Positions 18,907-27,102 of a stretch of 64,000 nt of DNA are shown here, in pieces. Below the pieces are notes generated by a model. It ran no database searches. It was not told the DNA's origin and was given only the letters and a program-made list of their open reading frames with translations. The DNA lies in assembly GCA_016700115.1 (NCBI GenBank), contig CP064999.1:1798001-1862000 (forward strand), in the 5' to 3' direction. Positions within the stretch are counted from its first letter, which is position 1; each line of letters starts with the position of its first letter. A program made the translations under genes and the position numbers. Origin of the DNA: Sphingobacteriales bacterium. GTDB taxonomy: Bacteria > Bacteroidota > Bacteroidia > Chitinophagales > UBA2359.

Positions 18907-19518
18907 CTACTGCGAAGAATCATCCTGTTCCTGTTGGTCATTTTTGACGGTGGTAACCGTAGTGGTAGTGCTACACTCACCAATCGCTTTTTCGGCAGCC
19001 AATTTTGCGATTTGCTCAACGGATTGAAAAATTTTACTGGCCGAGGGTCCGACAAAATCTAATTTGCAGAACAGAATACCCGATATAGGTTGTACCGAAG
19101 CATATACTTTAGAATCGCTTTTTGCCTGATTGGAAAGGATATTGGCATAGTCGCTGAAACTAAGGGCGACACTGAATCCGATGGTGAGCAAAGCAGCCCA
19201 AATCAGGATGCCTATGGATTGGCTTAGGGTGCTGATATGGGTAGCTTTCAAAAACATGGTAAATCCTTGCCCGATTACAAAAAAGAATGCCAGGGCCAAT
19301 AAAAACACAAAAGTAAAGGCGAGGATAGGGGTGAACACTTCGTTCATATTCAGAATACGCTCAAAAATACTTCCGGCAATATAGCTAAATCTGAGTGCAA
19401 CTATTACGGCAAGGATAATTTGAATCATGGACCAAACAGCACCTACAAAGCCTTCTTTAACACCTTTGTAAATGCCGTAACCCAAAACAGCAAGGAAAGC
19501 AAGGTCTATGGGGTTCAT
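18907..19518 (-). CDS. cvpA: CvpA family membrane protein
   Basis: A 203-residue protein. The start, MNPIDLAFLAVLGYGIYKGVKEGFV, is the family hallmark (N-x-x-D...G-x-x-KGxxxGF), followed by four hydrophobic segments up to about residue 125. The tail is hydrophilic and Thr/Gln/Asp-rich. CvpA proteins are inner-membrane proteins first found through colicin V production and later linked to envelope-stress and bile tolerance; their biochemical role is unsettled. It lies 48 bp downstream of yqeY in the same direction, so it probably shares the promoter at 20123-20154. Confidence 0.85.
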   Translation of the reverse strand: MNPIDLAFLAVLGYGIYKGVKEGFVGAVWSMIQIILAVIVALRFSYIAGSIFERILNMNEVFTPILAFTFVFLLALAFFFVIGQGFTMFLKATHISTLSQSIGILIWAALLTIGFSVALSFSDYANILSNQAKSDSKVYASVQPISGILFCKLDFVGPSASKIFQSVEQIAKLAAEKAIGECSTTTTVTTVKNDQQEQDDSSQ

Positions 19519-19566
19519 AAATGGAAGTTTAAAAAATATAATTGAAGTTCAAAAGGTGCAGAGTGT

Positions 19567-20019
19567 TTAGTTTTGCAGCAATTCTTTTACCATAGCAGAA
19601 ATTGCCCGTCCATCGGCTTTGCCGGCAAGTTGTTTGGTTGCTAATCCCATAACTTTACCCATGTCGGCAGGCGATTTAGCGCCAATCTGTTCGATGATGG
19701 TTTGAAGGGCAGCTTTTAATTCTTCTGCGCTGAGTTGTTTGGGCAGGTAGCGTTCTATAACAGCTATTTCTTCAGCTTCAATTTGAGCCAGATCGTCGCG
19801 GTTTTGTTGCTGATAGATGGTCAGTGAATCGCGGCGTTGTTTGACTAATTTATTTAGTACGGCCATTTCCGTTTCGGCGGTCATTTCGACAGGTGCCCCT
19901 TTTTCGGTTTTGGCCAATAAAATGGCGGCTTTAATACCTCTCAATCCGCGCAAGGTTGCCTGATCTTTGGCAAGCATGGCGGCTTTGATATCGTTGTTGA
20001 TTTGTTGTTCTAAACTCAT
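19567..20019 (-). CDS. yqeY: GatB/YqeY domain protein
   Basis: A 150-residue protein of standard length: MSLEQQINNDIKAAMLAKD, LRGIKAAI, EIAVIERYLPKQLS and the C-terminal KSPADMGKVMGLATKQLAGKADGRAIS typical of the YqeY family. This domain is related to the tRNA-binding tail of the GatB amidotransferase subunit. The free-standing protein is thought to act on tRNA or aminoacyl-tRNA, but its substrate is not established. It is the first gene of a minus-strand unit with cvpA, under a perfect Bacteroidota promoter about 100 bp upstream. Confidence 0.9.
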   Translation of the reverse strand: MSLEQQINNDIKAAMLAKDQATLRGLRGIKAAILLAKTEKGAPVEMTAETEMAVLNKLVKQRRDSLTIYQQQNRDDLAQIEAEEIAVIERYLPKQLSAEELKAALQTIIEQIGAKSPADMGKVMGLATKQLAGKADGRAISAMVKELLQN

Positions 20020-20122
20020 GTCAGGTTAATAAAAAATAGAAGATAGCGACAAAAAGTACGGTTTATGAATGATTCGGATTAATGAAGCTATCAGTACAGA
20101 ATTGAGATTCAAATTTTGTTAA

Positions 20123-20154
20123 CAAAGTTAGAAATAAATAACTCAATTAACAAA
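20123..20154 (-). promoter_or_regulatory. Promoter of yqeY-cvpA
   Basis: On the minus strand: TTTG (20154-20151), 20 bp spacer, TAACTTTG (20130-20123). Both boxes match the Bacteroidota consensus perfectly. The leader is about 95 nt. Confidence 0.75.
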
Positions 20155-20208
20155 TTTTTTGTTCCACAAAAAGCAGTTTTGTTTAAAAAAGTATATATTT
20201 AGATGCCT

Positions 20209-21339
20209 TTAAAACAATTTCTCCACGCAATTCCATAGATTTTCGGCAGATATATCCCAATCAAATTTGGTTTTTTGGAAACGTCCTTTTTCAATCATTT
20301 CACTTCGAAGCGGAACGTTGTAATATAGTTGGGCTAAGGCCAAATAAATACTTTCTACCGAAAAAGGGTTGACCAATAAGGCTGCGTTTCCCGCTACTTC
20401 GGGCATCGAAGAGGTGTTGCCGGTTATTACAGGAGTTTCTGCACAAAATGCTTCGACTATCGGGATGCCAAACCCTTCAAAAACAGAAGCATAGACCAAA
20501 GCTATAGCAGCCCCCATGATTTTTGAAAGTTCGTCTATCTGAAGATGTCCCAAAAAGATCACTGAGTCTTTATGTTGCATGGCTTCGTAGGTATCCAAAG
20601 CTTCCTTGCATTGCCATGCCTGACGGCCGGCTACTAAAAACTTAGCTCCGCAATTTCCTTGACTTTTTAGCCGGTCAAATGCGCTCAGTATTCTGGCGAG
20701 GTTTTTTCGGGGGTGAATGGCCCCAACAAACAGAAAATATTCTTTTCCTTGCGTATATTGTTCTTTTACCGCTTCTTTAGCCGGCTCGCTCAGGGGCCGG
20801 TAGATGCGGTTTACCCCATTGTAAACCACTTCAATTTTGGATGCCGGAAGCTGGTAGGTGTTGACTAAATCTTGTTTGGTATATTCTGAAACCGCAGCGA
20901 TGCTGTCAGCACGCCGGGCATAGCGGGGTGAAAAATGCTGATAGAATTTCCGGGCAAACAGGGGTATCTGGTCGGGATAATGTTCAAAGGCAATATCGTG
21001 TATCACCATCGCTGTTTTTATCTCTGAACGAAGTGAACAATACCCGTCTGTGGACAGAAAGACATCGGCTTTTACCTGCTTTAATACCCTTGGAACAGCC
21101 CATTCAAACCACATATACCACAACAGGGGATGCCGTGCGGGTGGATAAACCACTATTGGCAGGACATTGTCCGAAAAAATAAATTCTTTGCTGTAGGGAC
21201 GGTCAAACAAAAACACAAACCGGTGTTCAGGATGTTTTATGGCAATCCGCTGCAAAGTTTCACAAGTAAACCTCCCTATGCCTTCGAGGCGTTTGCTCAA
21301 TAGGAAACGGGTATTGACGGCTATCGTTTTTGAGGACAT
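20209..21339 (-). CDS. Glycosyltransferase, GT-B fold, GT4-like (GT1-type domain)
   Basis: A 376-residue protein from the start MSSKTIAVNTRFLLSKRLEGIGRF; an ATG nine codons upstream (21366) is less likely. It has two Rossmann domains: the N-terminal one contains VIHDIAFEHYPDQIP and YARRADSIAAVSEYTKQDL, and the C-terminal one has HPRKNLARILSAF and the EGFGIPIVE motif (E-x7-E nucleotide-sugar site), then TGNTSSMPEVAGNAALLVNP. The donor is a nucleotide-activated sugar. The acceptor (envelope polysaccharide, LPS or glycoprotein) is unknown. It stands alone, divergent from the helicase gene. A minus-strand TATCTTTG box lies at 21454-21447. Confidence 0.85.
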   Translation of the reverse strand: MSSKTIAVNTRFLLSKRLEGIGRFTCETLQRIAIKHPEHRFVFLFDRPYSKEFIFSDNVLPIVVYPPARHPLLWYMWFEWAVPRVLKQVKADVFLSTDGYCSLRSEIKTAMVIHDIAFEHYPDQIPLFARKFYQHFSPRYARRADSIAAVSEYTKQDLVNTYQLPASKIEVVYNGVNRIYRPLSEPAKEAVKEQYTQGKEYFLFVGAIHPRKNLARILSAFDRLKSQGNCGAKFLVAGRQAWQCKEALDTYEAMQHKDSVIFLGHLQIDELSKIMGAAIALVYASVFEGFGIPIVEAFCAETPVITGNTSSMPEVAGNAALLVNPFSVESIYLALAQLYYNVPLRSEMIEKGRFQKTKFDWDISAENLWNCVEKLF

Positions 21340-21446
21340 GTATTTGTTTGCGGCGTTATGCTCCAAAAATTAAAAAAACCAGACAGGCAATGAACCTGCC
21401 GGTTTGCACACCTGCTTTTATTGACAGCAGCGTGTTAAAAGGAGGG

Positions 21447-21454
21447 CAAAGATA
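21447..21454 (-). promoter_or_regulatory. Possible -7 box of the glycosyltransferase gene
   Basis: TATCTTTG on the minus strand fits TAnnTTTG. No good TTTG box is found 19-21 bp upstream, so this is only a weak call. It is divergent from the helicase promoter, with the two -7 boxes 41 bp apart. Confidence 0.4.
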
Positions 21455-21472
21455 CGCAGATAGTTGCAATAT

Positions 21473-21503
21473 ATTGGTTTATCTATGTAATTGCGTAACT
21501 TTG
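21473..21503 (+). promoter_or_regulatory. Promoter of the UvrD/PcrA helicase gene
   Basis: ATTG (21473-21476), 19 bp spacer, TAACTTTG (21496-21503). Only five bases separate the box from the ATG at 21509, so transcription would start at or very near the initiation codon. Confidence 0.5.
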
Positions 21504-21508
21504 CAAGT

Positions 21509-23854
21509 ATGCAACCCAATATATTTAACCGCGACACCTCTGGTTCCGGAGATTTCAGCTACTTAACAGAATTAAACCAAATACAGCGCGAAGCTGTGGA
21601 ATGTATTAACGGACCGGTGATGATTATTGCCGGCCCCGGATCGGGCAAAACCCGCGTGCTTACCTACCGCATAGCCCACCTCATTCGTTTGGGCATTCAT
21701 CCCCGAAACATTCTTGCACTTACATTTACCAACAAAGCAGCCCGCGAAATGCAGGAGCGCATCAGACAGATTGCCGGCGAAACGGCGGCTGACAAACTTT
21801 GGATGGGGACTTTTCACTCAATTTTTGCGCGGATACTTCGAATCGAATCTGCCGCTATCGGTTATCCGGTCAACTTTTCGGTTTATGACACAGAAGACAG
21901 CAAAAACCTGATTAAAACCATTGTTTCAGAACTTAACCTGAATCCGGACAATTACAAGCCCAATGTGGTCTATAACCGAATTTCAAATGCCAAAAACAAT
22001 TTAATCAGCCCGGTGAGCTATGCTCAAAGCGAAGAAATCCGCCTTGCAGACGGGGCTTCCAACCTTCCCCGTATGCCCGAATTATATGCTCGCTATGTGT
22101 TGCGATGTCAGCAGGCGGGTGCCATGGATTTTGATGACCTTTTGATTAAAATGTACCAACTGCTGTACCAGCATCCGGAAATAGCACATAAATATCAATC
22201 GCGGTTTAAATTTTTGTTGGTAGATGAATTTCAGGATACCAATTCCGCCCAATATGCCATCATAAAAAAAATTGCCGAACTGCACCGGTCGGTCTGTGTC
22301 GTGGGCGATGATGCCCAAAGTATTTATGCCTTCAGAGGTGCTACCATTGACAATATTCTGAATTTTGAACGGGACTACCCCGAAGCGCAAACCTTTAAAC
22401 TGGAGCAAAACTACCGCTCGACCGGAAAAATAGTGGCAATAGCCAACCGCGTCATAGCAGGCAATAACCGTCAGATTACCAAAAATATCTGGACAACCAA
22501 CGACGAAGGACATAATATTCAGTTGCTGAGGGCTGCAAATGATACGGAAGAGGCCAGACTTGTGGTGGACAATATCTATATGGACAGACTGCGCCTCCAT
22601 TTCAAAAACGAAGATTTCGCTATTCTATACCGCACCAATGTGCAATCGCGGGTTTTTGAAGAAGAACTCCGCCGGAAAGGGATTCCCAGCCGGGTATATG
22701 GGGGGGTGTCTTTTTACCAGAGAAAAGAGGTAAAAGACCTCATTGCCTATCTTCGTCTGACTGTAAATCCACAAGACGAAGAAGCGCTTCGCAGGATTAT
22801 CAATTACCCTACCCGGGGGATTGGCAATACCACATTGACCAAGGTGAGTGCTTTGGCAAATCAGCATCAGGTTTCTATTTGGGCTGTTTTAGAAGAAATC
22901 CACCGCTACGAGTTGCCTAAAAATGCCAAAGATTCGCTGACTAATTTCGTCAAAATGATGCAGATTTTCTCTAATCAACAGGCAAAAAAGGATGCGCACG
23001 AATTGGCCAAATTCATTGGCGCTCAAACCGGACTCATCAAACAACTCAGCGAAGACAAAACTATTGAAGGCATCAGCCGGTATGAAAACCTGCAGGAACT
23101 CCTAAACAGTATTAAAGAGTTTGTAGATGAACAAAAAGCAAAACAAGGGCAGGAACCCGACATAGTTCACGATGCCTCTTTGGGGTCATACCTTCAGGGC
23201 GTTGCGCTGTTTACCGATTTGGACAAAGATGAAGATGAAAACGGGAAAGTCAAACTGATGACCATACACACTGCCAAGGGGCTTGAGTTTCCTTGCGTGT
23301 ATATTGTCGGCATGGAAGAAGGGTTGTTCCCATCTTTGCCGGCTTTAAAAAGCGTAACCGAACTGGAAGAAGAACGAAGGTTGTTTTACGTGGCCATCAC
23401 ACGGGCCAAACACAAACTCCATTTGTCTTTGGCAGCCTGCCGTTACCGCTATGGCGAATTACAATATACCAACCCCAGCCGTTTTATAGATGAAATTGCA
23501 TCTATCAATGTCGAGCAGGTTGGGGTTAAACCCAAAACCTCAGTTTTTGCAAAATCAGATGCTTACGGAAGTTTTAAAGAAAGCAATTCCTCGGTCAGCG
23601 ATAATATCCGGCTGGCAAAACAACAGCAAAACAAACAACCGGCTTCAAAACTGAACATACCCGACAACTTTAAAGCCGACGATACTGCTAAACTCAAAGC
23701 CGGAGATGAAGTAATTCATCAGCGGTTTGGGATGGGCAAGGTGCTGAATGTGGAAGGCTACGGCGAAAAAAGAATGGCGGCTATCCGTTTTGAAGCCGAA
23801 GGAGAAAAGAAAATTGTCCTGAAATTTGCCCAACTGATGATTGTAAAAAAATAG
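21509..23854 (+). CDS. pcrA: ATP-dependent 3'-5' DNA helicase, UvrD/PcrA family
   Basis: A 781-residue superfamily 1A helicase with all motifs: Q (LNQIQREAV), Walker A AGPGSGKT (41-48), Ia TFTNKAAREMQER, DEFQDTN (from 239), III GDDAQSIYAFRGA, IV LEQNYRST, V TIHTAKGLEFPCVY and VI RLFYVAITRAKHKL (~residue 625). The C-terminal 45 residues (VIHQRFGMGKVLNVEGYG...) form the Tudor-like domain found in PcrA/UvrD, which helps bind RNA polymerase. It unwinds DNA in nucleotide excision repair and clears replication or recombination intermediates. I start at ATG 21509; the upstream TTG (21491) overlaps the promoter. It neighbours uvrB, a functional partner. Confidence 0.92.
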   Translation: MQPNIFNRDTSGSGDFSYLTELNQIQREAVECINGPVMIIAGPGSGKTRVLTYRIAHLIRLGIHPRNILALTFTNKAAREMQERIRQIAGETAADKLWMGTFHSIFARILRIESAAIGYPVNFSVYDTEDSKNLIKTIVSELNLNPDNYKPNVVYNRISNAKNNLISPVSYAQSEEIRLADGASNLPRMPELYARYVLRCQQAGAMDFDDLLIKMYQLLYQHPEIAHKYQSRFKFLLVDEFQDTNSAQYAIIKKIAELHRSVCVVGDDAQSIYAFRGATIDNILNFERDYPEAQTFKLEQNYRSTGKIVAIANRVIAGNNRQITKNIWTTNDEGHNIQLLRAANDTEEARLVVDNIYMDRLRLHFKNEDFAILYRTNVQSRVFEEELRRKGIPSRVYGGVSFYQRKEVKDLIAYLRLTVNPQDEEALRRIINYPTRGIGNTTLTKVSALANQHQVSIWAVLEEIHRYELPKNAKDSLTNFVKMMQIFSNQQAKKDAHELAKFIGAQTGLIKQLSEDKTIEGISRYENLQELLNSIKEFVDEQKAKQGQEPDIVHDASLGSYLQGVALFTDLDKDEDENGKVKLMTIHTAKGLEFPCVYIVGMEEGLFPSLPALKSVTELEEERRLFYVAITRAKHKLHLSLAACRYRYGELQYTNPSRFIDEIASINVEQVGVKPKTSVFAKSDAYGSFKESNSSVSDNIRLAKQQQNKQPASKLNIPDNFKADDTAKLKAGDEVIHQRFGMGKVLNVEGYGEKRMAAIRFEAEGEKKIVLKFAQLMIVKK

Positions 23855-24085
23855 AAAGGGAAATGACGGAGGCGTGTTAATTGCACGTTCAATTCAGGCA
23901 TAAGACGTAAGTGGTGAGGCATAAGAGTTTGGAACTTTATTACCTTACTCAAAAGCAGGAATTTTCGAATATTGGATGGTTTTCCATGTTACCGACACCT
24001 GCCTGCATTAGTAAAAGTAAGGAGTCTGTAAAGTTTCGCAATGTACATCCGGTAAAAAAACAAGTATATTTGCAGGGATTTTACG

Positions 24086-24103
24086 TTCCGGCGTGCGCCG
24101 GAA
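24086..24103. promoter_or_regulatory. Perfect palindrome in the uvrB upstream region
   Basis: TTCCGGCGTGCGCCGGAA is perfectly self-complementary except for the central TG. It is GC-rich against an AT-rich background and starts 13 bp after TATATTTG. It could be an operator or a hairpin in the leader. Confidence 0.45.
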
Positions 24104-24140
24104 TCATTGGTTTTAAAAACAAGGCAATCGCGAAGCACTG

Positions 24141-24248
24141 AAACCTTATTATCTCATTAACCGGACGATTCATGATTGATTATAAGGTAATAAGGTTTGC
24201 GGAACGGCCTGTTCCCCTGTTGTTACTAAGGTAATAAGGTTTGCGGAA
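24141..24248. repeat. Small repeat with one inverted and two direct copies upstream of uvrB
   Basis: AAACCTTATTATCT at 24141-24154 is the inverse of AAGGTAATAAGGTTT at 24184-24198. The longer form AAGGTAATAAGGTTTGCGG occurs twice, at 24184 and 24228 (44 bp apart). Confidence 0.7.
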
Positions 24249-24303
24249 ATCTTATGACTTACGCCTAACCAACCACTTAACCCAAAAACCTGTTTCGCAA
24301 TTC

Positions 24304-26331
24304 ATGCATTTTCACCTCATTTCAGAATTTCAGCCTACCGGCGACCAACCGGAAGCCATCCGTCAGTTGGTTGCCGGAATTAATAACGGCGAGCGCGCCC
24401 AAACCCTGTTGGGGGTTACCGGTTCGGGTAAGACCTATACCATGGCCAATGTCATTGCTCAGGTTCAGAAACCCACCCTCATTCTCAGCCACAACAAAAC
24501 CTTAGTTGCTCAATTGTATGGCGAGTTTAAGCAGTTTTTCCCCGAAAACAAGGTGGAATTCTTTGTATCCTATTACGACTATTACCAACCCGAAGCCTAC
24601 GTTGCCGTAACTGACACTTATATTGAAAAAGACCTGGCCATTAACGATGAAATTGAAAAACTCCGGTTGAGGACAACCTCCTCCCTCATGTCGGGGCGGC
24701 GCGATGTCATAGTCGTGGCTTCTGTTTCCTGTATCTATGGTATGGGAAACCCCGAAGAATATAAACGAAGCATTATCCATCTAACCGTTGGCCAAACCAT
24801 CAGCCGCAATCAGTTTTTGTTTAAATTAGTGGACATTCTGTACAGCCGGACAGAAGCTGATTTTGAACGGGGAACGTTCAGGGTTCGCGGCGATTTGATT
24901 GAAATTTACCCCCCTTATTCCGAAACAGCTTTCAGAATCACTTTTTTGGGAGATACCATTGAGACAATTGACAATATCAAACCCGATAACGGCAAAAGGA
25001 TAGGTGCTCAGGACGAGGTCATCATTTACCCGGCCAACCTCTACCTGATGCCCAAAGAACAATATGTTACCATTCTCAACGAAATTCAGGACGAACTACG
25101 GGAACATGAAGCATATTTTAATGCCGTAGGCAAACCCCTCGAAGCAGCAAGAATTAACGAGCGGGTAAATTTTGACCTCGAAATGATACGCGAACTCGGA
25201 TATTGTTCGGGTATCGAAAATTACTCCCGTTTTTTTGACCGGCGCAAACCCGGACAACGACCGTTTTGCCTGTTAGACTATTTCCCCTCCGACTATCTGC
25301 TCATTGTTGATGAAAGCCATGTAACCATTCCGCAGATTTCAGGAATGTATGGCGGCGACCGCTCCCGAAAACTCAGTTTGATAGAATATGGATTCCGGCT
25401 ACCATCGGCCATTGACAACCGCCCCCTTAATTTTCAGGAATTTCAAAGCCTGATTAACCAGGTCATCTATGTGTCGGCAACCCCTGCCGATTTTGAACTG
25501 GAACAATCGGAAGGCATCGTCGTTGAGCAAATCGTCAGGCCTACCGGTTTGTTGGACCCTCCGGTCGAAGTGCGGCCAAGCCTCAACCAGATTGACGATC
25601 TGCTCGGCGAAATCAACCAAAGAATAGCTGTAAAAGAGCGGGTACTTGTAACCACGCTCACTAAACGAATGGCGGAAGAACTCACCAAATACCTCACGAG
25701 GTTCAGCATTAAATGCCGTTATATTCACTCGGAAGTTGATACTTTAGACCGAGTAGAAATTATCCGCGACCTGCGTTTGGGAGAATTTGATGTGCTCATC
25801 GGTGTCAATCTCCTGCGGGAAGGCTTGGATTTGCCCGAAGTTTCTTTGGTGGCAATCCTCGATGCCGATAAAGAGGGCTTTTTGAGAAATGAACGCTCGT
25901 TAATTCAAACTTCGGGAAGAGCAGCAAGAAATGCAAACGGACTGGTCATTATGTATGCCGACAACATCACCAAATCCATGCAACGCGCGATTGATGAAAC
26001 ATACCGCAAACGCAGCAAACAAATTGCCTACAACGAAACCCACGGCATAGTTCCTACTACCGTATTTAAAAGCAAAGAAAAGATTTTAGAGCAATCTTCG
26101 GTGCTGAACAGCCGTACTGAAAACAAGGCTTATAAAGAACCCGAAGAAACCGCAAACATCGCCGCCGATCCGGTGGTGAAGTTGATGAACCAATCACAGA
26201 TTGAAAAACTGATTGACCAAACCCGCAAAAAAATGCAGCAGGCTGCCAAAGACCTCGATTTTATGGAAGCTGCAAGACTTCGCGATGAAATGTTTGCCCT
26301 TCAGGATTTGTTGAAAACTCAGAACGGGTAA
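24304..26331 (+). CDS. uvrB: UvrABC system protein B (excinuclease subunit)
   Basis: A 675-residue protein of normal length. It receives damaged DNA from UvrA, opens the strands and recruits UvrC. Visible: Walker A GVTGSGKT (37-44), the damage-probing hairpin YYDYYQPEAYV, EIYPPYSE, DYFPSDYLLIVDESH, SATPADFEL, the helicase motif VLVTTLTKRMAEEL, GVNLLREGLDLPEVSLVAILDADKEG in pieces, TSGRAARN, and the C-terminal UVR motif (IEKLIDQTRKKMQQAAKDLD) that binds UvrC. The start MHFHLISEFQPTGDQP fits the family; an in-frame ATG 21 codons upstream is rejected. The gene lies 449 bp behind a UvrD-type helicase, the enzyme that acts last in the same pathway. Confidence 0.96.
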   Translation: MHFHLISEFQPTGDQPEAIRQLVAGINNGERAQTLLGVTGSGKTYTMANVIAQVQKPTLILSHNKTLVAQLYGEFKQFFPENKVEFFVSYYDYYQPEAYVAVTDTYIEKDLAINDEIEKLRLRTTSSLMSGRRDVIVVASVSCIYGMGNPEEYKRSIIHLTVGQTISRNQFLFKLVDILYSRTEADFERGTFRVRGDLIEIYPPYSETAFRITFLGDTIETIDNIKPDNGKRIGAQDEVIIYPANLYLMPKEQYVTILNEIQDELREHEAYFNAVGKPLEAARINERVNFDLEMIRELGYCSGIENYSRFFDRRKPGQRPFCLLDYFPSDYLLIVDESHVTIPQISGMYGGDRSRKLSLIEYGFRLPSAIDNRPLNFQEFQSLINQVIYVSATPADFELEQSEGIVVEQIVRPTGLLDPPVEVRPSLNQIDDLLGEINQRIAVKERVLVTTLTKRMAEELTKYLTRFSIKCRYIHSEVDTLDRVEIIRDLRLGEFDVLIGVNLLREGLDLPEVSLVAILDADKEGFLRNERSLIQTSGRAARNANGLVIMYADNITKSMQRAIDETYRKRSKQIAYNETHGIVPTTVFKSKEKILEQSSVLNSRTENKAYKEPEETANIAADPVVKLMNQSQIEKLIDQTRKKMQQAAKDLDFMEAARLRDEMFALQDLLKTQNG

Positions 26332-26400
26332 TAATAGAAGGCACACGTCAGACAATTCCCAAAATCAACCATTTTTCACCTCCGAAAAACGAAGAATACC

Positions 26401-26658
26401 ACCTGCAATAACTCTATGCACCCCTGCAATGGGTTATTGTACCCCTGCAAAGACTCATTTCACCCCTGCATTGCTTTAAATCGCCGCTGCAATAACTCAA
26501 TTCACCTCTGCAAATACTTATTGCACCCTTGCAATGGCTTAAAGTGCCCCTTCATTAGGTTAATGCACCCCTGCATTGGTTTAAATCACCTCTGCAATAC
26601 ATCAATTCACCTGTGCAATGGGTTAATTCACCCCTGCAAAGACTTATTGCACTTCTGA
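26401..26658 (+). repeat. Exact 21-bp tandem array with an open heptapeptide frame (array 1)
   Basis: Thirteen units with the core ACCCCTGCAAT recur at a strict 21-bp spacing: TGC (or variant) at 26404, 26425, 26446 and so on to 26656, without a single indel. Read in the TGC frame from ATG 26416 to TGA 26656-26658, this gives 80 residues of seven-residue repeats such as MHPCNGL, LYPCKDS, IHLCKYL, LHPCNGL, with Cys at one fixed place in most units. Other frames have stops. Gly codons at one position vary as GGG, GGC and GGT, and Pro as CCC or CCT. A second array is at 63886. Whether it is translated is unknown. Confidence 0.8.
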
Positions 26659-26790
26659 ATTGGGTTTATGTCAACCCTGTTTTCTTCCCCAAATCTTGTT
26701 TTTATGCAATAATAAACGGAGATGAGAAAGTGAAAACCCTGAAAGGTTTAAATATGAATAGTATGTAAAAACTACGGAAATGAGTGAAAT

Positions 26791-26838
26791 AGCCCATTTG
26801 CCGGAGGGGTTGTGGTGGTGCGAGGGAAGATAGCGGTA
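26791..26838 (+). pseudogene. Remnant of the 3' end of a T9SS sorting-domain gene
   Basis: AGCCCATTTGCCGGAGGGG matches the AHLPEG-coding part near the end of the gene at 30968-32536. GTGCGAGGGAAGATAGCGG matches its ARGKVAV-coding end. The segment between them is deleted. As after the genes at 32536 and 45481, a hairpin follows. Confidence 0.5.
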
Positions 26839-26849
26839 GAGTATTTAAA

Positions 26850-26880
26850 AACCTCATAGTTTTACCAAAACTATGAGGTT
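26850..26880. terminator. Perfect hairpin, copy A of a three-copy intergenic element
   Basis: AACCTCATAGTTTT and AAAACTATGAGGTT pair perfectly over 14 bp around an ACC loop. On the minus strand it is followed by a T-rich stretch. Relatives occur at 32640-32672 and 45610-45640, each downstream of a T9SS gene tail. Confidence 0.6.
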
Positions 26881-26917
26881 TGACCTAAACAAGCAACCCT
26901 GATTAAAAAATTTTCGT

Positions 26918-27030
26918 TTCAGAAAGCAGGTATCCGAGGTTAAAAAAAACTTTTTTTCAAAAAAAATTAAAAAAAATGCGATTTTGGGTTGATTTTTTTG
27001 TGTGAAAAGGAATATACATAGTAATGCACC
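26918..27030 (+). promoter_or_regulatory. Duplicated upstream region of a beta-helix gene (copy 1)
   Basis: Very similar to 32767-32877, including AAAAAAACTTTTTTTC, TGCGATTTT, TGATTTTTTT, GTGAAAAGGAATA and GCACC in the same order. It probably carries the promoter, but a standard TTTG/TAnnTTTG pair is not convincing. Confidence 0.5.
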
Positions 27031-27102
27031 AAATAAACCCTTTCCTGAGAGAAAGATAACTTAAGATGATGCAGAATTTTAAACCAAAACTTTTATTTTT
27101 GT

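Larger units (their letters stand above)
23855..24303. other. Intergenic region between the helicase gene and uvrB, 449 bp
   Basis: No gene is supported. It contains TATATTTG at 24065-24072 (a possible -7 box without a good -33 box), a perfect 18-bp palindrome at 24086-24103, and three copies of an ~15-bp arm around 24141-24248. Confidence 0.5.
26332..27102. other. Repeat-rich intergenic region, 771 bp
   Basis: It holds, in order, a 21-bp tandem array (26401-26658), a stretch at 26725-26765 that resembles 45510-45550, a decayed T9SS-gene tail (26791-26838), a perfect hairpin (26850-26880) and a leader block duplicated at 32767-32877. Confidence 0.7.

Noticed and set aside
22699..22706. G7 run in the helicase gene as another phase-variable tract
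   Set aside because: It is shorter, lies in a conserved coding segment (VYGGVSF) and the gene is intact; no paralogue shows a length difference.
26401..26658. CRISPR array
   Set aside because: Units are contiguous 21-bp repeats without unique spacers, and no cas genes are nearby.
27094..27101. TATTTTTG as a -7 promoter box
   Set aside because: It ends one base before the ATG at 27103, so transcription would begin inside the coding region, and the paralogue does not conserve it.
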